The notes under the pieces: generated by a model | Seen by the model: only the letters and a program-made list of their open reading frames with translations | What the model was told of the DNA's origin: nothing | Databases searched by the model: none | In this document: piece after piece, positions 34,099 to 44,219 of the stretch | Position numbering within the stretch: position 1 is the stretch's first letter | How the letters are laid out: each line of letters opens with the position of its first letter | Made by a program: the position numbers and the translations under genes | Assembly (NCBI GenBank): GCA_963770485.1 | Contig: CAVYPX010000011.1 | Coordinates: 1 to 64,000, forward strand | Direction: 5' to 3' | Length of the DNA stretch: 64,000 nt | Origin: CAVVEC01 sp963770485 | GTDB taxonomy: Bacteria; Acidobacteriota; Terriglobia; Terriglobales; Acidobacteriaceae

Positions 34099-34674
34099 TC
34101 AGTGCCCGAAGAACTTTCCAATCCCCAGCCTCACCTGCACCGTATTAATCCCCGGATTCGGCGCCGCTAATCCCGCATTCGAAATGTGCATGTAGCGCGC
34201 TTCCAGAGTCCACGAGTATTTGTTGCCCAGCAAATGCACACCAAACGCTGCCGCCGATGTGAAATTCACGGCGGAGGTTCCCGCCGGCACATTGTGATTC
34301 GTAAACAGCGTCCCTCCATTCAGCTCGAGATAAGGCTCAACCCGCCCGCGACTGGCAAAGTCCCACTTCAAGCCCAGCGGGTTCACGCCGGCGCCGTAAG
34401 CGGTGTCGTAGCGCTGAACAACCACGAACACCGGCACCGCATCCACCGCATACTCGAACCGTCCCTTGAGGAAGCCCGGTCCGTGGGGCCGCGTTAGGAT
34501 CCATCCATACCGTAACCCCACATTCCACACGCCGGTATTCGAGATTCCTCCGGGAACCGAGGGGCCCCCACCTGTCCACAACTGCAGCTCGCGACCACCG
34601 TCTTCCGGCCGCGCCTGTGCCCAGGCAACTGAGCCCAGGAACAGAAGCATGACTGCGATGAGACGCTTTTCCAT
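34099..34674 (-). CDS. PagL-like lipid A 3-O-deacylase
   Basis: 191 residues from ATG 34674; the upstream part of the frame is not secretory. Signal peptide ends at SVAWAQA. The barrel portion ends in the catalytic signature EARYMHISNAGLAAPNPGIN with His and Ser (residues about 163-165) typical of PagL/acyloxyacyl hydrolases, then VQVRLGIGKFFG. PagL removes the 3-O-acyl chain of lipid A in the outer membrane. Length and the N-terminal half (RPEDGGRELQLWTGGG) fit. The reading of the active site is direct; activity is inferred. Confidence 0.85.
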   Translation of the reverse strand: MEKRLIAVMLLFLGSVAWAQARPEDGGRELQLWTGGGPSVPGGISNTGVWNVGLRYGWILTRPHGPGFLKGRFEYAVDAVPVFVVVQRYDTAYGAGVNPLGLKWDFASRGRVEPYLELNGGTLFTNHNVPAGTSAVNFTSAAAFGVHLLGNKYSWTLEARYMHISNAGLAAPNPGINTVQVRLGIGKFFGH

Positions 34675-34819
34675 GCAGGTCAGGATTGACATTAGCACCA
34701 TACCGTAAAGTCGAGCACGACCGCAGCCATTGGCTCCCTGTGACCAGCACTTGCTTAAAAACCCGGAAACAGGCAAACTGTCGCGGCCATCAACTTGCCC
34801 ACACATTCAGGAGGATGCC

Positions 34820-35095
34820 ATGCCAAAATACGTGATCGAACGCGATATTCCCGGTGCCGGACAACTCACTCCACAGCAACTGCAGGCGATCTCGCAAAAA
34901 TCCTGCGGCGTCCTGCGTAACTTGGGTCCGGAGATTCAATGGGTCCACAGCTACGTGACCCAGGACAAAATCTACTGCATCTACATCGCCCCCAATGAGC
35001 AACTCGTAAGGGAACACGCCAACCAGGGCGGCTTCCCGGCCAATCGCATCTCTGAAATCTCGTCGGTCATTGATCCGACAACTTCAGAAGGCTAA
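34820..35095 (+). CDS. DUF4242 domain protein
   Basis: 91 residues from ATG 34820, with AGGAGG 5 bases upstream; an earlier frame start adds an unlikely leader. The core PKYVIERDIPGAGQLTPQQL and the IYCIYIAPNEQLVREHANQG stretch match DUF4242, a small ferredoxin-like fold reported to bind nickel in some members. No partner gene recognised. It converges with the SDR gene. Confidence 0.9.
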   Translation: MPKYVIERDIPGAGQLTPQQLQAISQKSCGVLRNLGPEIQWVHSYVTQDKIYCIYIAPNEQLVREHANQGGFPANRISEISSVIDPTTSEG

Positions 35096-35103
35096 ATGTC
35101 GCG

Positions 35104-35850
35104 TTAGAGCCCCAGCCCGCCGTCCACGACCATAATCTGTCCGGTAATAAAGTGCGGCGCTGTCGCAAAAAACACGACAGCCGCCGCGATCTCGTCTCCG
35201 GTACCATTGCGCCGCATCGGCGTTGCCTTCGCCATCCGCCTCATGAACCCAGCCGCCGCTTTCTCTCCCAGATCGATCATGCCGGGAGCAACGCAATTGA
35301 CGGAAATCTCCGGCGCCAGCGCCTTCGCCATCACTTTGGTCAGCATATGAACCGCGGCCTTGGACGAACAATAGTGAGCGTGGTCCGCCCAAGGCCGCAG
35401 ACCTCCCAACGAACCCATGTTAATGATCTTCCCGCGGCGTTGTCGCAGCAGCTTCAACGCCTCGCGCGAGACCAGGAACGGCCCGCGCGTGTTGGAGGCG
35501 AAGATCGCATCCCACTGGCGCAACGTCAGCTTCTCAAATTCTGCAGTCTCGTAGTTGGCGGCGTTGTTGACCAGAATGTCCAGGCCGCCGAGTTCTTTCG
35601 CGGTTTCCTTGATCGCGGCCCTGACGCTTTTCTCTTCGGTCACATCGCAATGCAGCGCGACCGCTCGGACGCCGAAGCTGCTCACGTCGATCACGGTGTG
35701 CTGGGCCTCTCGGGCCGAATGTAGAAACGTGATGGCCACATCGGCCCCGGCCCCGGCCATCGCCAAAGCCGTCGCCCGCCCCAGACGGCGCGCACCCCCG
35801 GTGATCAGCACCGTCTTCCCCGCGAGTGGCTTTTCCGTGAACTGCAGCAT
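35104..35850 (-). CDS. SDR-family oxidoreductase (FabG-like)
   Basis: 248 residues from ATG 35850; longer starts at 35877 and 35889 lack a family N-terminus. Rossmann motif ITGGARRLGRATAL (about 15-28), the NNAAN motif, and the catalytic YCSSK (Ser-Tyr-Lys set with Ser at about 138-139). C-terminus VVDGGLGL. The double Arg in TGGARRLG suggests NADPH use. It resembles pteridine-reductase/ketoacyl-reductase-like SDRs; substrate unknown. Confidence 0.9.
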   Translation of the reverse strand: MLQFTEKPLAGKTVLITGGARRLGRATALAMAGAGADVAITFLHSAREAQHTVIDVSSFGVRAVALHCDVTEEKSVRAAIKETAKELGGLDILVNNAANYETAEFEKLTLRQWDAIFASNTRGPFLVSREALKLLRQRRGKIINMGSLGGLRPWADHAHYCSSKAAVHMLTKVMAKALAPEISVNCVAPGMIDLGEKAAAGFMRRMAKATPMRRNGTGDEIAAAVVFFATAPHFITGQIMVVDGGLGL

Positions 35851-35990
35851 GCATGGGATTGTACCCTGTAGAGTCATTCCGTGTGGCACGGGCTGCCTCC
35901 GTCTCCGTGGGTTCCTATGAATCAGTTGCAGAGGGCTGCCGCTCTCAGAGTCTCTGGAAAATTCTCCTCTACAGTTGCTAAACTCGCCCC

Positions 35991-36236
35991 ATGTCCACGG
36001 TGCCCCAGGTGGTGGTTTACTCCCGCAAGGGATGTCATCTCTGCGAGATTGTCAAAGAGACGTTGACCAAGCTGCATCGCCGGGGCGGCTTTACCTGGCA
36101 GGACGTGGACGTGGACAGCGACGAACAATTGCGACGCCAGTTCAACGACGAAGTTCCCGTCGTTTTCATCGACGGACGCAAAGCCTTCAAATACCGCATG
36201 GACGAACAGGAATTCCTGCGCAAGCTGGTGAGCTAG
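35991..36236 (+). CDS. Glutaredoxin-like thiol-disulfide protein
   Basis: 81 residues. Thioredoxin-fold with a CHLC redox pair (SRKGCHLCEIVKETLTKL, about residues 11-28) and the cis-Pro VPVVFIDG. It is shorter than thioredoxin and matches glutaredoxin-family redox proteins that reduce disulfides in the cytoplasm. Independent gene next to the acyl-CoA ligase. Confidence 0.92.
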   Translation: MSTVPQVVVYSRKGCHLCEIVKETLTKLHRRGGFTWQDVDVDSDEQLRRQFNDEVPVVFIDGRKAFKYRMDEQEFLRKLVS

Positions 36237-36402
36237 CACTCGATTGGCTGGTGTGGGGACAGCCGCCCGCGGCTGTCCAGTCGAACGCAGCTCGACAGAA
36301 GATGCTTGTGTGCGGCACCATCCAGAGACCTATTTGTTTCCCGGCGATAGAGAACCATCTAGCCGCATACCGAGAAACTTTTTCCGGTACAATTTCTTGC
36401 GC

Positions 36403-37971
36403 ATGCTGCGTACGCGACTCTACGCTGACCCGCACGGCCGCTTCGTCCACGAGGTCATTCTCGAAACCTGCCGCCGATTCCCGAACAAAACCGCCATCGT
36501 GGACGCCTCCTGCAATCGCCGCCTCAGCTACTCCGAATACGGAGATATTGTCGAAAATCTCGCACGCGGATTTGTTGCCGCAGGTGTACTTCCTGGCGAC
36601 GTAATCGCCATCTACCTGCCGAACTCATGGGAATTCTGCGCTGCCTATCACGCCACCACACTTGCGGGCGGTGTCCCTACCCTCCTCAACCCGACTTACC
36701 GCGGGCGCGAAGTCCGATACCAATTGGAAACCTCGGATGCGGTACTGCTCATTACCGATGGAACGCTGCTCCAGCAAATAAATCTTGCCGGTCTTCCCCA
36801 GCTGCGCAAAATCTATTCCACTCGCCAGCCCACAACCAGCGCGGAACCGCTGGCCAAGCTGTTGCAGCCGGCCACGGCTAGACTACCCGGCCGCGAGAAG
36901 ACTTCCGATCAAACCCTGGCCGCGCTTCCCTACTCCAGCGGCACCACCGGTTTTCCCAAGGGCGTAATGCTCAGTCACTTCAATCTGGTCGCCAATGTCT
37001 TCCAGTTCATCGGGCCCGGAGGCACGCAACTGAGCACGAATGACGTTGTCCTGAGCTTTCTTCCGCTCTATCACATCTACGGCCTGAACGTCGTGCTAAA
37101 TCCCGTGCTGACGCTGGGCGGTACACTCGTGCTGATGCCGCGCTTCAATGTCCCGCAGCTGATTTCCCTGATTGTGGATGAAAACCCCACCATGATGCCG
37201 GTTGTGCCGCCCGCTTTGAACGCGCTCTGCCAGGCGGCAGAAGCCGGACAGTTCCCGAGAAACCATCGCCTGCGTTGGGTGAAATCGGGCGCGGCGCCAC
37301 TCGCCCCCGAGCTCGCCCGCCGCTTCACTGAGCTGACCGGGATCCAGGTTTGTCAGGGCTACGGCATGACCGAAGCCTCGCCAGTAACGCACATCGGATT
37401 CCTCGAACCGGAGCTCTACCGCCCGGAGTCGATCGGGCAGCCGCTGGCCCAGACCGAATGTCGTGTACTCAATGAGAGCGGAAACGAAGCTTCGGCCGGC
37501 GAACCCGGAGAGCTCGTCATGCGCGGCCCGCAATTCATGTTGGGATATTGGAAGGAACCGCAAGCCACAGCCGCGGTCCTGCGGGACGGGTGGTATTGGT
37601 CGGGCGACGTGGTTACGCGCGACGCCGGAGATTTTTACTACGTTCTCGACCGCCGTAAAGAAATGATCAAGTACAAGGGCTTCCCGGTTGCACCCGCCGA
37701 AATCGAAGCCTTGCTCCTCGAACATCCCGCCGTCCGCGATTGCGGAGTCGTCGGACGTCCAGACTCAGCCGCCGGCGAGATTCCGGTCGCGTTCATCGTT
37801 CTTCGCGAGGGCTTCGTGGCTTGCGACAGATTACAAGAGGAACTCTCCGGTTTCGTCGCCGACCGCCTCACCCATTACAAGCAGCCGCGCGAAATTCACT
37901 TCGTGGACGCGGTGCCGAGAACCCCCTCCGGCAAGATACTCCGCAGAGAACTCAGAAAAGTTTTCACCTGA
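36403..37971 (+). CDS. Long-chain acyl-CoA ligase/AMP-binding enzyme
   Basis: 522 residues from ATG 36403 (MLRTRLYADPHGRFVHEVIL); a longer frame upstream is not conserved. The ANL motifs are LPYSSGTTGFPKGVMLSH (P-loop), YGMTEASP, and the C-terminal GDVVTRDAGDFYYVLDRRKE with catalytic Lys in PSGKILRRELRK. It activates a carboxylate, probably a fatty acid, to acyl-AMP and acyl-CoA. A TACAAT at about 36388 lies just ahead of the start. Substrate chain length cannot be read. Confidence 0.93.
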   Translation: MLRTRLYADPHGRFVHEVILETCRRFPNKTAIVDASCNRRLSYSEYGDIVENLARGFVAAGVLPGDVIAIYLPNSWEFCAAYHATTLAGGVPTLLNPTYRGREVRYQLETSDAVLLITDGTLLQQINLAGLPQLRKIYSTRQPTTSAEPLAKLLQPATARLPGREKTSDQTLAALPYSSGTTGFPKGVMLSHFNLVANVFQFIGPGGTQLSTNDVVLSFLPLYHIYGLNVVLNPVLTLGGTLVLMPRFNVPQLISLIVDENPTMMPVVPPALNALCQAAEAGQFPRNHRLRWVKSGAAPLAPELARRFTELTGIQVCQGYGMTEASPVTHIGFLEPELYRPESIGQPLAQTECRVLNESGNEASAGEPGELVMRGPQFMLGYWKEPQATAAVLRDGWYWSGDVVTRDAGDFYYVLDRRKEMIKYKGFPVAPAEIEALLLEHPAVRDCGVVGRPDSAAGEIPVAFIVLREGFVACDRLQEELSGFVADRLTHYKQPREIHFVDAVPRTPSGKILRRELRKVFT

Positions 37972-38255
37972 CCGTTGGCGTTGGGATGGCCGCCCAAGCT
38001 TGCTTCTGTTCTGCCGAAGCCCCGAGCGAAGCCGAGAGGGCAGTCGACGAGGTTGTCAAGACGGAGCGAAGCTCAGCAGTGTGGTTGAGGAAGTGGCTCT
38101 ACATCAAGGCGAGAACGCTCAATCGCCGTCGTACCGAGCCATGCTCTCCCAGCCCGGGACCGTGGAACTTTCTTCCACCTCTTTCCGTATTTCAGATTGA
38201 CAGCGGCTTTCAGCCGTCGGCATGCGCAGACAGCGTGCCGAACAAGGAGCACACC
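37972..38255. other. Short intergenic stretch with leader and REP remnants
   Basis: No gene called. A GAGCGAAGCCGAGAGGGCAGTCGACGAGG half-element resembles the dispersed REP-like family. The far end carries AAGGAG before the next ATG. Confidence 0.4.
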
Positions 38256-38615
38256 ATGTTTGAAGATATGACAGGTCTGGTGGCAGTAATCATGATTTTC
38301 GGGATGCCGACTGCATTGTTGGCGATGTACACCTTTTACCGGGTGCGCAAGCTGCGTACCGAAGAGCGCCTGGCGGCGATCGCGCGGGGCGTGAGCGTCC
38401 CCATGGAGCCCGAGCTTTCCCAGTCCGCTGCTTCCCGCCGGTCTGGAATTCTGCTCAGCTCCGGAGCGCTTGGCTACATGGCTACTTTCGCGCTGATCGC
38501 GCGGGTTGAGCCGGATGCCTGGGTAGCGGCGGCGTTCGGCGTCATTCCGCTCGCGCTCGGCGTTGGCTTCTTCCTCGATTCCGCGTTGATCCGCCGCGAC
38601 GCGCGCGCGGCCTGA
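38256..38615 (+). CDS. Three-helix membrane protein, DUF6249-like
   Basis: 119 residues from ATG 38256 with AAGGAG 6 bases upstream. The opening FEDMTGLVAVIMIFGMPTAL forms a membrane helix, followed by the basic YRVRKLRTEERLAAIARGV segment and two further helices (GALGYMATFALIARV; GVIPLALGVGFFLDSALI). The layout resembles DUF6249 membrane proteins; no function is known. Confidence 0.82.
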   Translation: MFEDMTGLVAVIMIFGMPTALLAMYTFYRVRKLRTEERLAAIARGVSVPMEPELSQSAASRRSGILLSSGALGYMATFALIARVEPDAWVAAAFGVIPLALGVGFFLDSALIRRDARAA

Positions 38616-38902
38616 CCTACATTGCTTTGGATGCGCCACCCTCCGCGGTTTTCGGAGGGTGGGTGAAAGCGCCTGCCCTCGTGGATTTTCTTGAATCGCG
38701 CGCCGGATCGCCGCCATGATCCGGGCCGTCTGATGCGTTCCGTGGTTGGCGACCCGCACCTCGAGATTGTCTCCACCGACAAGGGGTTCCTGCTATTCCC
38801 GAAACGGCGAGCGATTTGGAGGCGCTCATCAATTTCGCCGAGCACTTCTGCGCCGCCCGCATATACTACTGGTGATAGTTGTTCATATCTGAGGAGGCAT
38901 AC
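38616..38902. other. Intergenic stretch with a strong hairpin
   Basis: A perfect 10-bp hairpin (CCACCCTCCG/CGGAGGGTGG, 38636-38662, loop CGGTTTT) sits 20 bases after the preceding gene, without a following T-run. The next 230 bases have no convincing gene in any frame. Confidence 0.55.
38636..38662. terminator. GC-rich hairpin, possible terminator
   Basis: Ten-base perfect stem with a 7-base loop containing TTTT. It follows the gene at 38615, but no T-run follows the stem, so termination is uncertain. Confidence 0.4.
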
Positions 38903-39271
38903 ATGTTTCGATCGGTTGCAAGATTTCCCCTCTGGTTATTTCTTCTCTCGTTCGTCACCCTTTACCCGCTGGCAGCTCAGGAACACGGCACTCCCAGCTC
39001 CAGCATGAATGTGACAGGTTGTTTGCAGCAGGGTTTAGAACCGGGCGGTTTCACTCTGGCCGGCGAAGACGGCACATTTTGGGAATTGAGTGGCAAAGCG
39101 AACCTTGTGGAACACGTGGGTCACAAGGTCACCATCAGCGGCCACACCCTGCAGAAATCCAAGATGCAGGAAGTTAGCATGGAGGCCAACGAAAAGAAGG
39201 AAGCCAACGGAAAGGAATACCACGATCTTGCGGTTACCAGTGTGAAGATGGTCAGTAATTCCTGCCAGTAA
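38903..39271 (+). CDS. Secreted DUF5818 protein
   Basis: 122 residues from ATG 38903 with GAGGAGG 5 bases upstream. Signal peptide to about residue 24 (YPLAAQEHG). The mature part SSSMNVTGCLQQGLEPGGFT.. and GHKVTISGHTLQ matches DUF5818, a small beta-barrel found in Acidobacteria secreted proteins. The pair VTGC...SNSC could form a disulfide. Function unknown. Confidence 0.85.
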   Translation: MFRSVARFPLWLFLLSFVTLYPLAAQEHGTPSSSMNVTGCLQQGLEPGGFTLAGEDGTFWELSGKANLVEHVGHKVTISGHTLQKSKMQEVSMEANEKKEANGKEYHDLAVTSVKMVSNSCQ

Positions 39272-39327
39272 ACCGGTCGCCCCATCCTTTGCGTTTCGCG
39301 CGACGGATGGGGCCCCTCGCTGCGCAT

Positions 39328-39708
39328 TTACTGGCTGGTCAGAAACTGGTATTGCGGCAGCGTCAGCGGCACCACGCTCAGCCTTCCCTGCCGCACCAGT
39401 GGCGAATCGGCGAACAGCTTGTTGGCTTTGATCTCGGCCAGCGTCACGGGCTTAGCCAGCGGCTTCTCTACTTTGATCTCTACTTGCGGATTCCTGGGAT
39501 CCGCTGCATCCACCGAGACCACCATCGCAGTTCCGACGGCGCTCTTGTGGCCGCCCGTTTCGTAGATCACCAACCGCTCGCCGGGCTTCATCCCGCGCAG
39601 ATTTTTCAAAGCTACGGGGTTTGACACTCCGTCCCAAATCGTCGTTTTCTCTCGCTGCAGATCAGCAAACGAATATTCGGAGGGTTCGGTCTTGAGAAGA
39701 TAGTCCAT
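39328..39708 (-). CDS. EVE-domain protein
   Basis: 126 residues, the full EVE (PUA-like) fold: LLKTEPSEYSFADLQREKTT, WDGVSNPVALKNLRGMKPGE, IYETGGHKSAVGTAMV and DPVTLAEIKANKLFADSPL-like ends. EVE domains bind modified bases in nucleic acid. No signal peptide; cytoplasmic. Confidence 0.93.
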   Translation of the reverse strand: MDYLLKTEPSEYSFADLQREKTTIWDGVSNPVALKNLRGMKPGERLVIYETGGHKSAVGTAMVVSVDAADPRNPQVEIKVEKPLAKPVTLAEIKANKLFADSPLVRQGRLSVVPLTLPQYQFLTSQ

Positions 39709-39843
39709 CGGTTCGTCTCGTCGTTCGTCATTCGTCGTTCGTCGTTGGTCCTTGGTCGTTAGGCGAGCCGGTTGCCTCGTGCGGTGTCAAGCGCGAACGA
39801 CCGACGGCGAACGGCCAACGACGAACGGCCAACGACCAAAGGC
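39709..39843. repeat. TCGTCGT/ACGACGA inverted low-complexity repeat
   Basis: Bases 39718-39763 are built of GTCGTTCGTCGTTGGTC-type units, and 39795-39840 hold the inverse units CGAACGGCCAACGACGAAC. The two arms could pair imperfectly over about 45 bases. The whole gap between two same-strand genes is made of this sequence. Confidence 0.65.
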
Positions 39844-40299
39844 CTACTTTGGCTTCGCATTTGGATCCGGCGCCGGCGGCTGGCTCATGTCCGGTTTCTT
39901 GCCATCCGGATGCTCGTCGTAAATCGAATATTGCCCCGTCGGCCGCTTCAGCCTAATTGTGATCTCCATCGTCTGCTCTTCGACGTCGTAGTCCTGGCCG
40001 AAGGTCTGGAAGCCGGGCGCCAGCACCTGCACCCGCAGCTTGCCGTAGGGCATGCCGTCAAAACTGGCCTTGCCATCGGCATCCGTCTTCAATTCGAGGC
40101 CGCCGCGCTCTTGCTTGTCATGGCCGTCGACACCGTGCATCACCACCGCGGCGTTGCGTACCGGCTTGCCATTGACATCTTTCAGCACCAAGAAGTTCAC
40201 CAGGGCCTGCGGAGGTTCGTCCCTCACTTTCTTGTCTTTCGGGAAACTGAGCCCGGTCAACATCGCCGTCACCGCAACCGCCAGCAGAACCTTCTTCAT
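39844..40299 (-). CDS. Secreted carboxypeptidase-regulatory-like protein
   Basis: 151 residues. A signal peptide precedes SFPKDKKVRDEPPQALV. The core VNFLVLKDVNGKPVRNAAVV.., KASFDGMPYGKLRVQVLAPG is a transthyretin-like/CarboxypepD_reg fold. The C-terminus is a charged Pro/Lys tail (PAPDPNAKPK). Such small domains are common extracellular modules in Acidobacteria; no enzymatic activity. Confidence 0.85.
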   Translation of the reverse strand: MKKVLLAVAVTAMLTGLSFPKDKKVRDEPPQALVNFLVLKDVNGKPVRNAAVVMHGVDGHDKQERGGLELKTDADGKASFDGMPYGKLRVQVLAPGFQTFGQDYDVEEQTMEITIRLKRPTGQYSIYDEHPDGKKPDMSQPPAPDPNAKPK

Positions 40300-40333
40300 A
40301 GCACCCCAATTCTAATTGCGGCTTGCGGGATTG

Positions 40334-41590
40334 TCATGGCTGCTTGCTCTGATAGATGACCTTTCCCGCGCGAATCGTATACGCCACCTTGGCGAAGTTT
40401 CGGACATCGCTTGCCGGATCGGCATCCAGCACCACCAGATCCGCATCCATTCCCTTCTCCACGCGGCCGTGACTCTCCGCTTTGAAAAAACTGCTGGGAT
40501 TCGTAGTTAGCGATGCCAGAATATCCCGCCACCCCATCGCTCGTCCCATGTATTCAAATTCCTGCGTCGTATCGTACTTGGCCTGAAAGCCTACATCAGT
40601 GCCGAAAAGAATCGTCCCGCCTGCGGAGAAATATTGCTTCAACTCGTCGACCCCGGCCGCGACCAATCGATCCTGCACGGCAGGATCGGACACCACCGTC
40701 GTCCACAGAGTCAGCGTGGGAATCAGGGCGATGTGCTGACGCTTCATCTGCGATAGCTGGCCCTCCGTGAAGTGACCCTCGGTAGGAATGGTGTGGGCCA
40801 GAATATCAACACCGCCGCTGAGCGCGTGGTCGACCCCCGCGTCGTTCTGCGGATGCGTGAACACTGGCTTGCCCTGGGCGTGCGCCACGTCCACCGCCGC
40901 TTTCACGATGGCGGTGTCCATATTTATGACCGGCTTGTTGCCCATGAACGCCCCGGTGAAAAGCTTGATGCCATCCAGGCCCATCTTTAAATACTGCTGC
41001 GCCATCTGCTCGGCTTCTTGCGGCGTTGCGGCTTCGGGTAGCTGCAACTCGGCAGGAAGGTAAACCGGATGTCCGTTCTTCGGAAAGATGTCTCCCGCCA
41101 TCAGGATGTGCGGCCCACGCAAGGCGCCGGCATTGACCATGCCCCTAATCGCCATCGTACGCTGCGGATCCGACCCGAGATCCCACACAGTCGTGAATCC
41201 CCACCGTGTGAGCATCTCTTCCATGTGCAGTGCCATCAGGCAAGTGGCACAAGCATTCCCGACCTTGGCGGCATAACCAGGCAGCCACACATCTTCGGTG
41301 AAGTGCACATGACTGTTCCAGAATCCCGCCACGATCACTTTGCCTTCGCAAGTGATCTTTGGAGCCGCGCCGACAAATGAGAATTGGGGGCCGAACTTCT
41401 CCACGGTCTGGATCTTGCCATCCTGGATGATCACCACCGCATTCCTGATCGGAGGGGCGGTGGGAGAGGGATAGACGGTTCCCCCGACAAGCGCGAGTGC
41501 GCCTGGGTTTGCCGTCTGCGCCAGGCATCCCGGTATGGCAACCAGGAACATAGCTATCAATCGCATAATCAATAGCATGCGGCAGTTCAT
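40334..41590 (-). CDS. Amidohydrolase-family enzyme (imidazolonepropionase-like)
   Basis: 418 residues. GGGGGA before the ATG supports 41590. A signal-like N-terminus (LIAMFLVAIPGCLAQT) suggests export. The amidohydrolase metal motifs are NSHVHF (HxH), HPQNDAG and HTIPTEGH; the late Asp is in FGTDVGFQAKY. Family members hydrolyse dipeptides or hydantoin-like rings; the substrate is unknown. The gene is divergent from groESL, and the groESL promoter starts 13 bases past its start codon. Confidence 0.9.
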   Translation of the reverse strand: MNCRMLLIMRLIAMFLVAIPGCLAQTANPGALALVGGTVYPSPTAPPIRNAVVIIQDGKIQTVEKFGPQFSFVGAAPKITCEGKVIVAGFWNSHVHFTEDVWLPGYAAKVGNACATCLMALHMEEMLTRWGFTTVWDLGSDPQRTMAIRGMVNAGALRGPHILMAGDIFPKNGHPVYLPAELQLPEAATPQEAEQMAQQYLKMGLDGIKLFTGAFMGNKPVINMDTAIVKAAVDVAHAQGKPVFTHPQNDAGVDHALSGGVDILAHTIPTEGHFTEGQLSQMKRQHIALIPTLTLWTTVVSDPAVQDRLVAAGVDELKQYFSAGGTILFGTDVGFQAKYDTTQEFEYMGRAMGWRDILASLTTNPSSFFKAESHGRVEKGMDADLVVLDADPASDVRNFAKVAYTIRAGKVIYQSKQP

Positions 41591-41602
41591 TCTGAGTCCC
41601 CC

Positions 41603-41632
41603 TTGACAGAAGGTGTGGCGAATTCATATAAT
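41603..41632 (+). promoter_or_regulatory. groESL promoter
   Basis: Consensus TTGACA (41603-41608), an 18-base spacer and consensus TATAAT (41627-41632). It is the strongest promoter in the window and abuts the CIRCE operator. Confidence 0.95.
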
Positions 41633-41658
41633 TAGCACTCGCCCACAATGAGTGCTAA
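41632..41658. promoter_or_regulatory. CIRCE operator (HrcA site)
   Basis: Perfect TTAGCACTC-N9-GAGTGCTAA. It overlaps the last base of the -10 box and the likely transcription start, so HrcA binding would block groESL transcription. No hrcA gene is in the window. Confidence 0.97.
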
Positions 41659-41751
41659 CAATCACTGGGCGAGGTCTTGGCTGCTTGCAATTTAACCTAA
41701 ATCGCAACCGAATTACGAACGACAACTGAATAACGAAAGGAGCTTAAAACT

Positions 41752-42078
41752 ATGGCAAAGTTTACCCCACTGCACGACCGCATTCTGGTACGTCGGCTGG
41801 AAGAAGCCGAAACCACCCGTGGCGGAATCATCATTCCCGATAGTGCCAAAGACAAACCAACGGAGGGCGAAGTCATCTCCGTGGGCAAGGGCAAGGTTAA
41901 CGAAGATGGAAAGGTGTTCCCGCTGGCGGTGAAAGACGGCGACCGCATTCTGTTCGGCAGGTATGCCGGAAGCGAAATCAAGCTCGATGGTGAAGACTTC
42001 ATCATCATGAAGGAAGACGAAGTGCTTGGGATCATCACCGGTGCGGCCAAGAAAGAGACCGCCGGATCGCGCCGCTAA
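41752..42078 (+). CDS. groES: Co-chaperonin GroES
   Basis: 108 residues, about ten more than usual because of a KKETAGSRR tail. KFTPLHDRILVRRLEEAETT and the mobile-loop GGIIIPDSAKDKPTEGEV segment are typical. It caps GroEL for protein folding. Under the CIRCE promoter, 139 bases before groEL. Confidence 0.98.
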   Translation: MAKFTPLHDRILVRRLEEAETTRGGIIIPDSAKDKPTEGEVISVGKGKVNEDGKVFPLAVKDGDRILFGRYAGSEIKLDGEDFIIMKEDEVLGIITGAAKKETAGSRR

Positions 42079-42082
42079 TTTG

Positions 42083-42175
42083 TCATCCGGAGGTCGCCGC
42101 TTTTGCGACCGAAGGATCTGGGCGAGTCACGGCGCGTGATCGCGGAACGCGATCACAATAACGCGCCAGACGAGC
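42083..42175. repeat. Palindromic elements between groES and groEL
   Basis: Two palindromes: GTCATCCGGAGGTCGCC..CGACCGAAGGATC (42082-42118, REP-like flanks) and a nested GGCGCG-TGATCGCG/CGCGATCA-..-CGCGCC (42132-42168). They sit inside the operon and could act as processing or attenuation hairpins. Confidence 0.5.
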
Positions 42176-42217
42176 TTCCGAATTCAAAAGACATTCTTAA
42201 ATAGGAGAAAAACATCT

Positions 42218-43882
<1,665 letters not shown>

Positions 43883-43939
43883 GCGAGTAGCTAGGAGTCA
43901 GGAGCCGGTAGTCAGTAGTCAGTAAGAAACAAGAGGGTG

Positions 43940-43979
43940 CCCCACCCAAGCTTCTTTTGCTTGGGTGGGGATTTTATTT
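43940..43979 (+). terminator. groESL rho-independent terminator
   Basis: A 12-bp perfect stem CCCCACCCAAGC/GCTTGGGTGGGG with a 7-base loop is followed by ATTTTATTT, 58 bases after the groEL stop. Confidence 0.9.
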
Positions 43980-44032
43980 GCCCAGGCCCAACATCTCAGC
44001 CGAAGGCGGGGCTTTTTGTTTGGGTCAACTTA

Positions 44033-44071
44033 CCCATCCTAACGTCGCAAAGAGCGCGACGTTAGGATGGG
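44033..44071. repeat. TAACGTCGC hairpin, copy 1
   Basis: A perfect 16-bp stem CCCATCCTAACGTCGC/GCGACGTTAGGATGGG with a 7-base loop. Two further copies lie at 44611-44645 (imperfect) and 45403-45444. Confidence 0.75.
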
Positions 44072-44219
44072 GCGCCCAGCCGTTTCAAATCCGCACGAGC
44101 GCGGACGCTCGCGCCTACATCGTCAACTTGGCCCAGTGTTGGCGCGACTGAAGTCGTGCCCTTCCCAAGGCGGCGTTGACGGACGAGGGCGTCCGTCCCT
44201 ACGCGAGTTGTGGACTGAC

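Larger units (their letters stand above)
43883..44219. other. Intergenic region after groEL: repeat patches and terminator
   Basis: Contains a CTAGGAG/AGTCAGTAGTCAG patch (43883-43926; first 15 bases identical to 19784-19798), a strong terminator (43940-43979), a hairpin CCCATCCTAACGTCGC/GCGACGTTAGGATGGG (44033-44071), a CGGACGCTCG palindrome (44094-44113) and a GGACGAGGGCGTCC palindrome (about 44180). No gene. Confidence 0.7.

Noticed and set aside
38474..38862. Several minus-strand frames between 38.5 and 38.9 kb
   Set aside because: They overlap the DUF6249-like gene or lack starts and family signatures; the fragments look protein-like only in short pieces.
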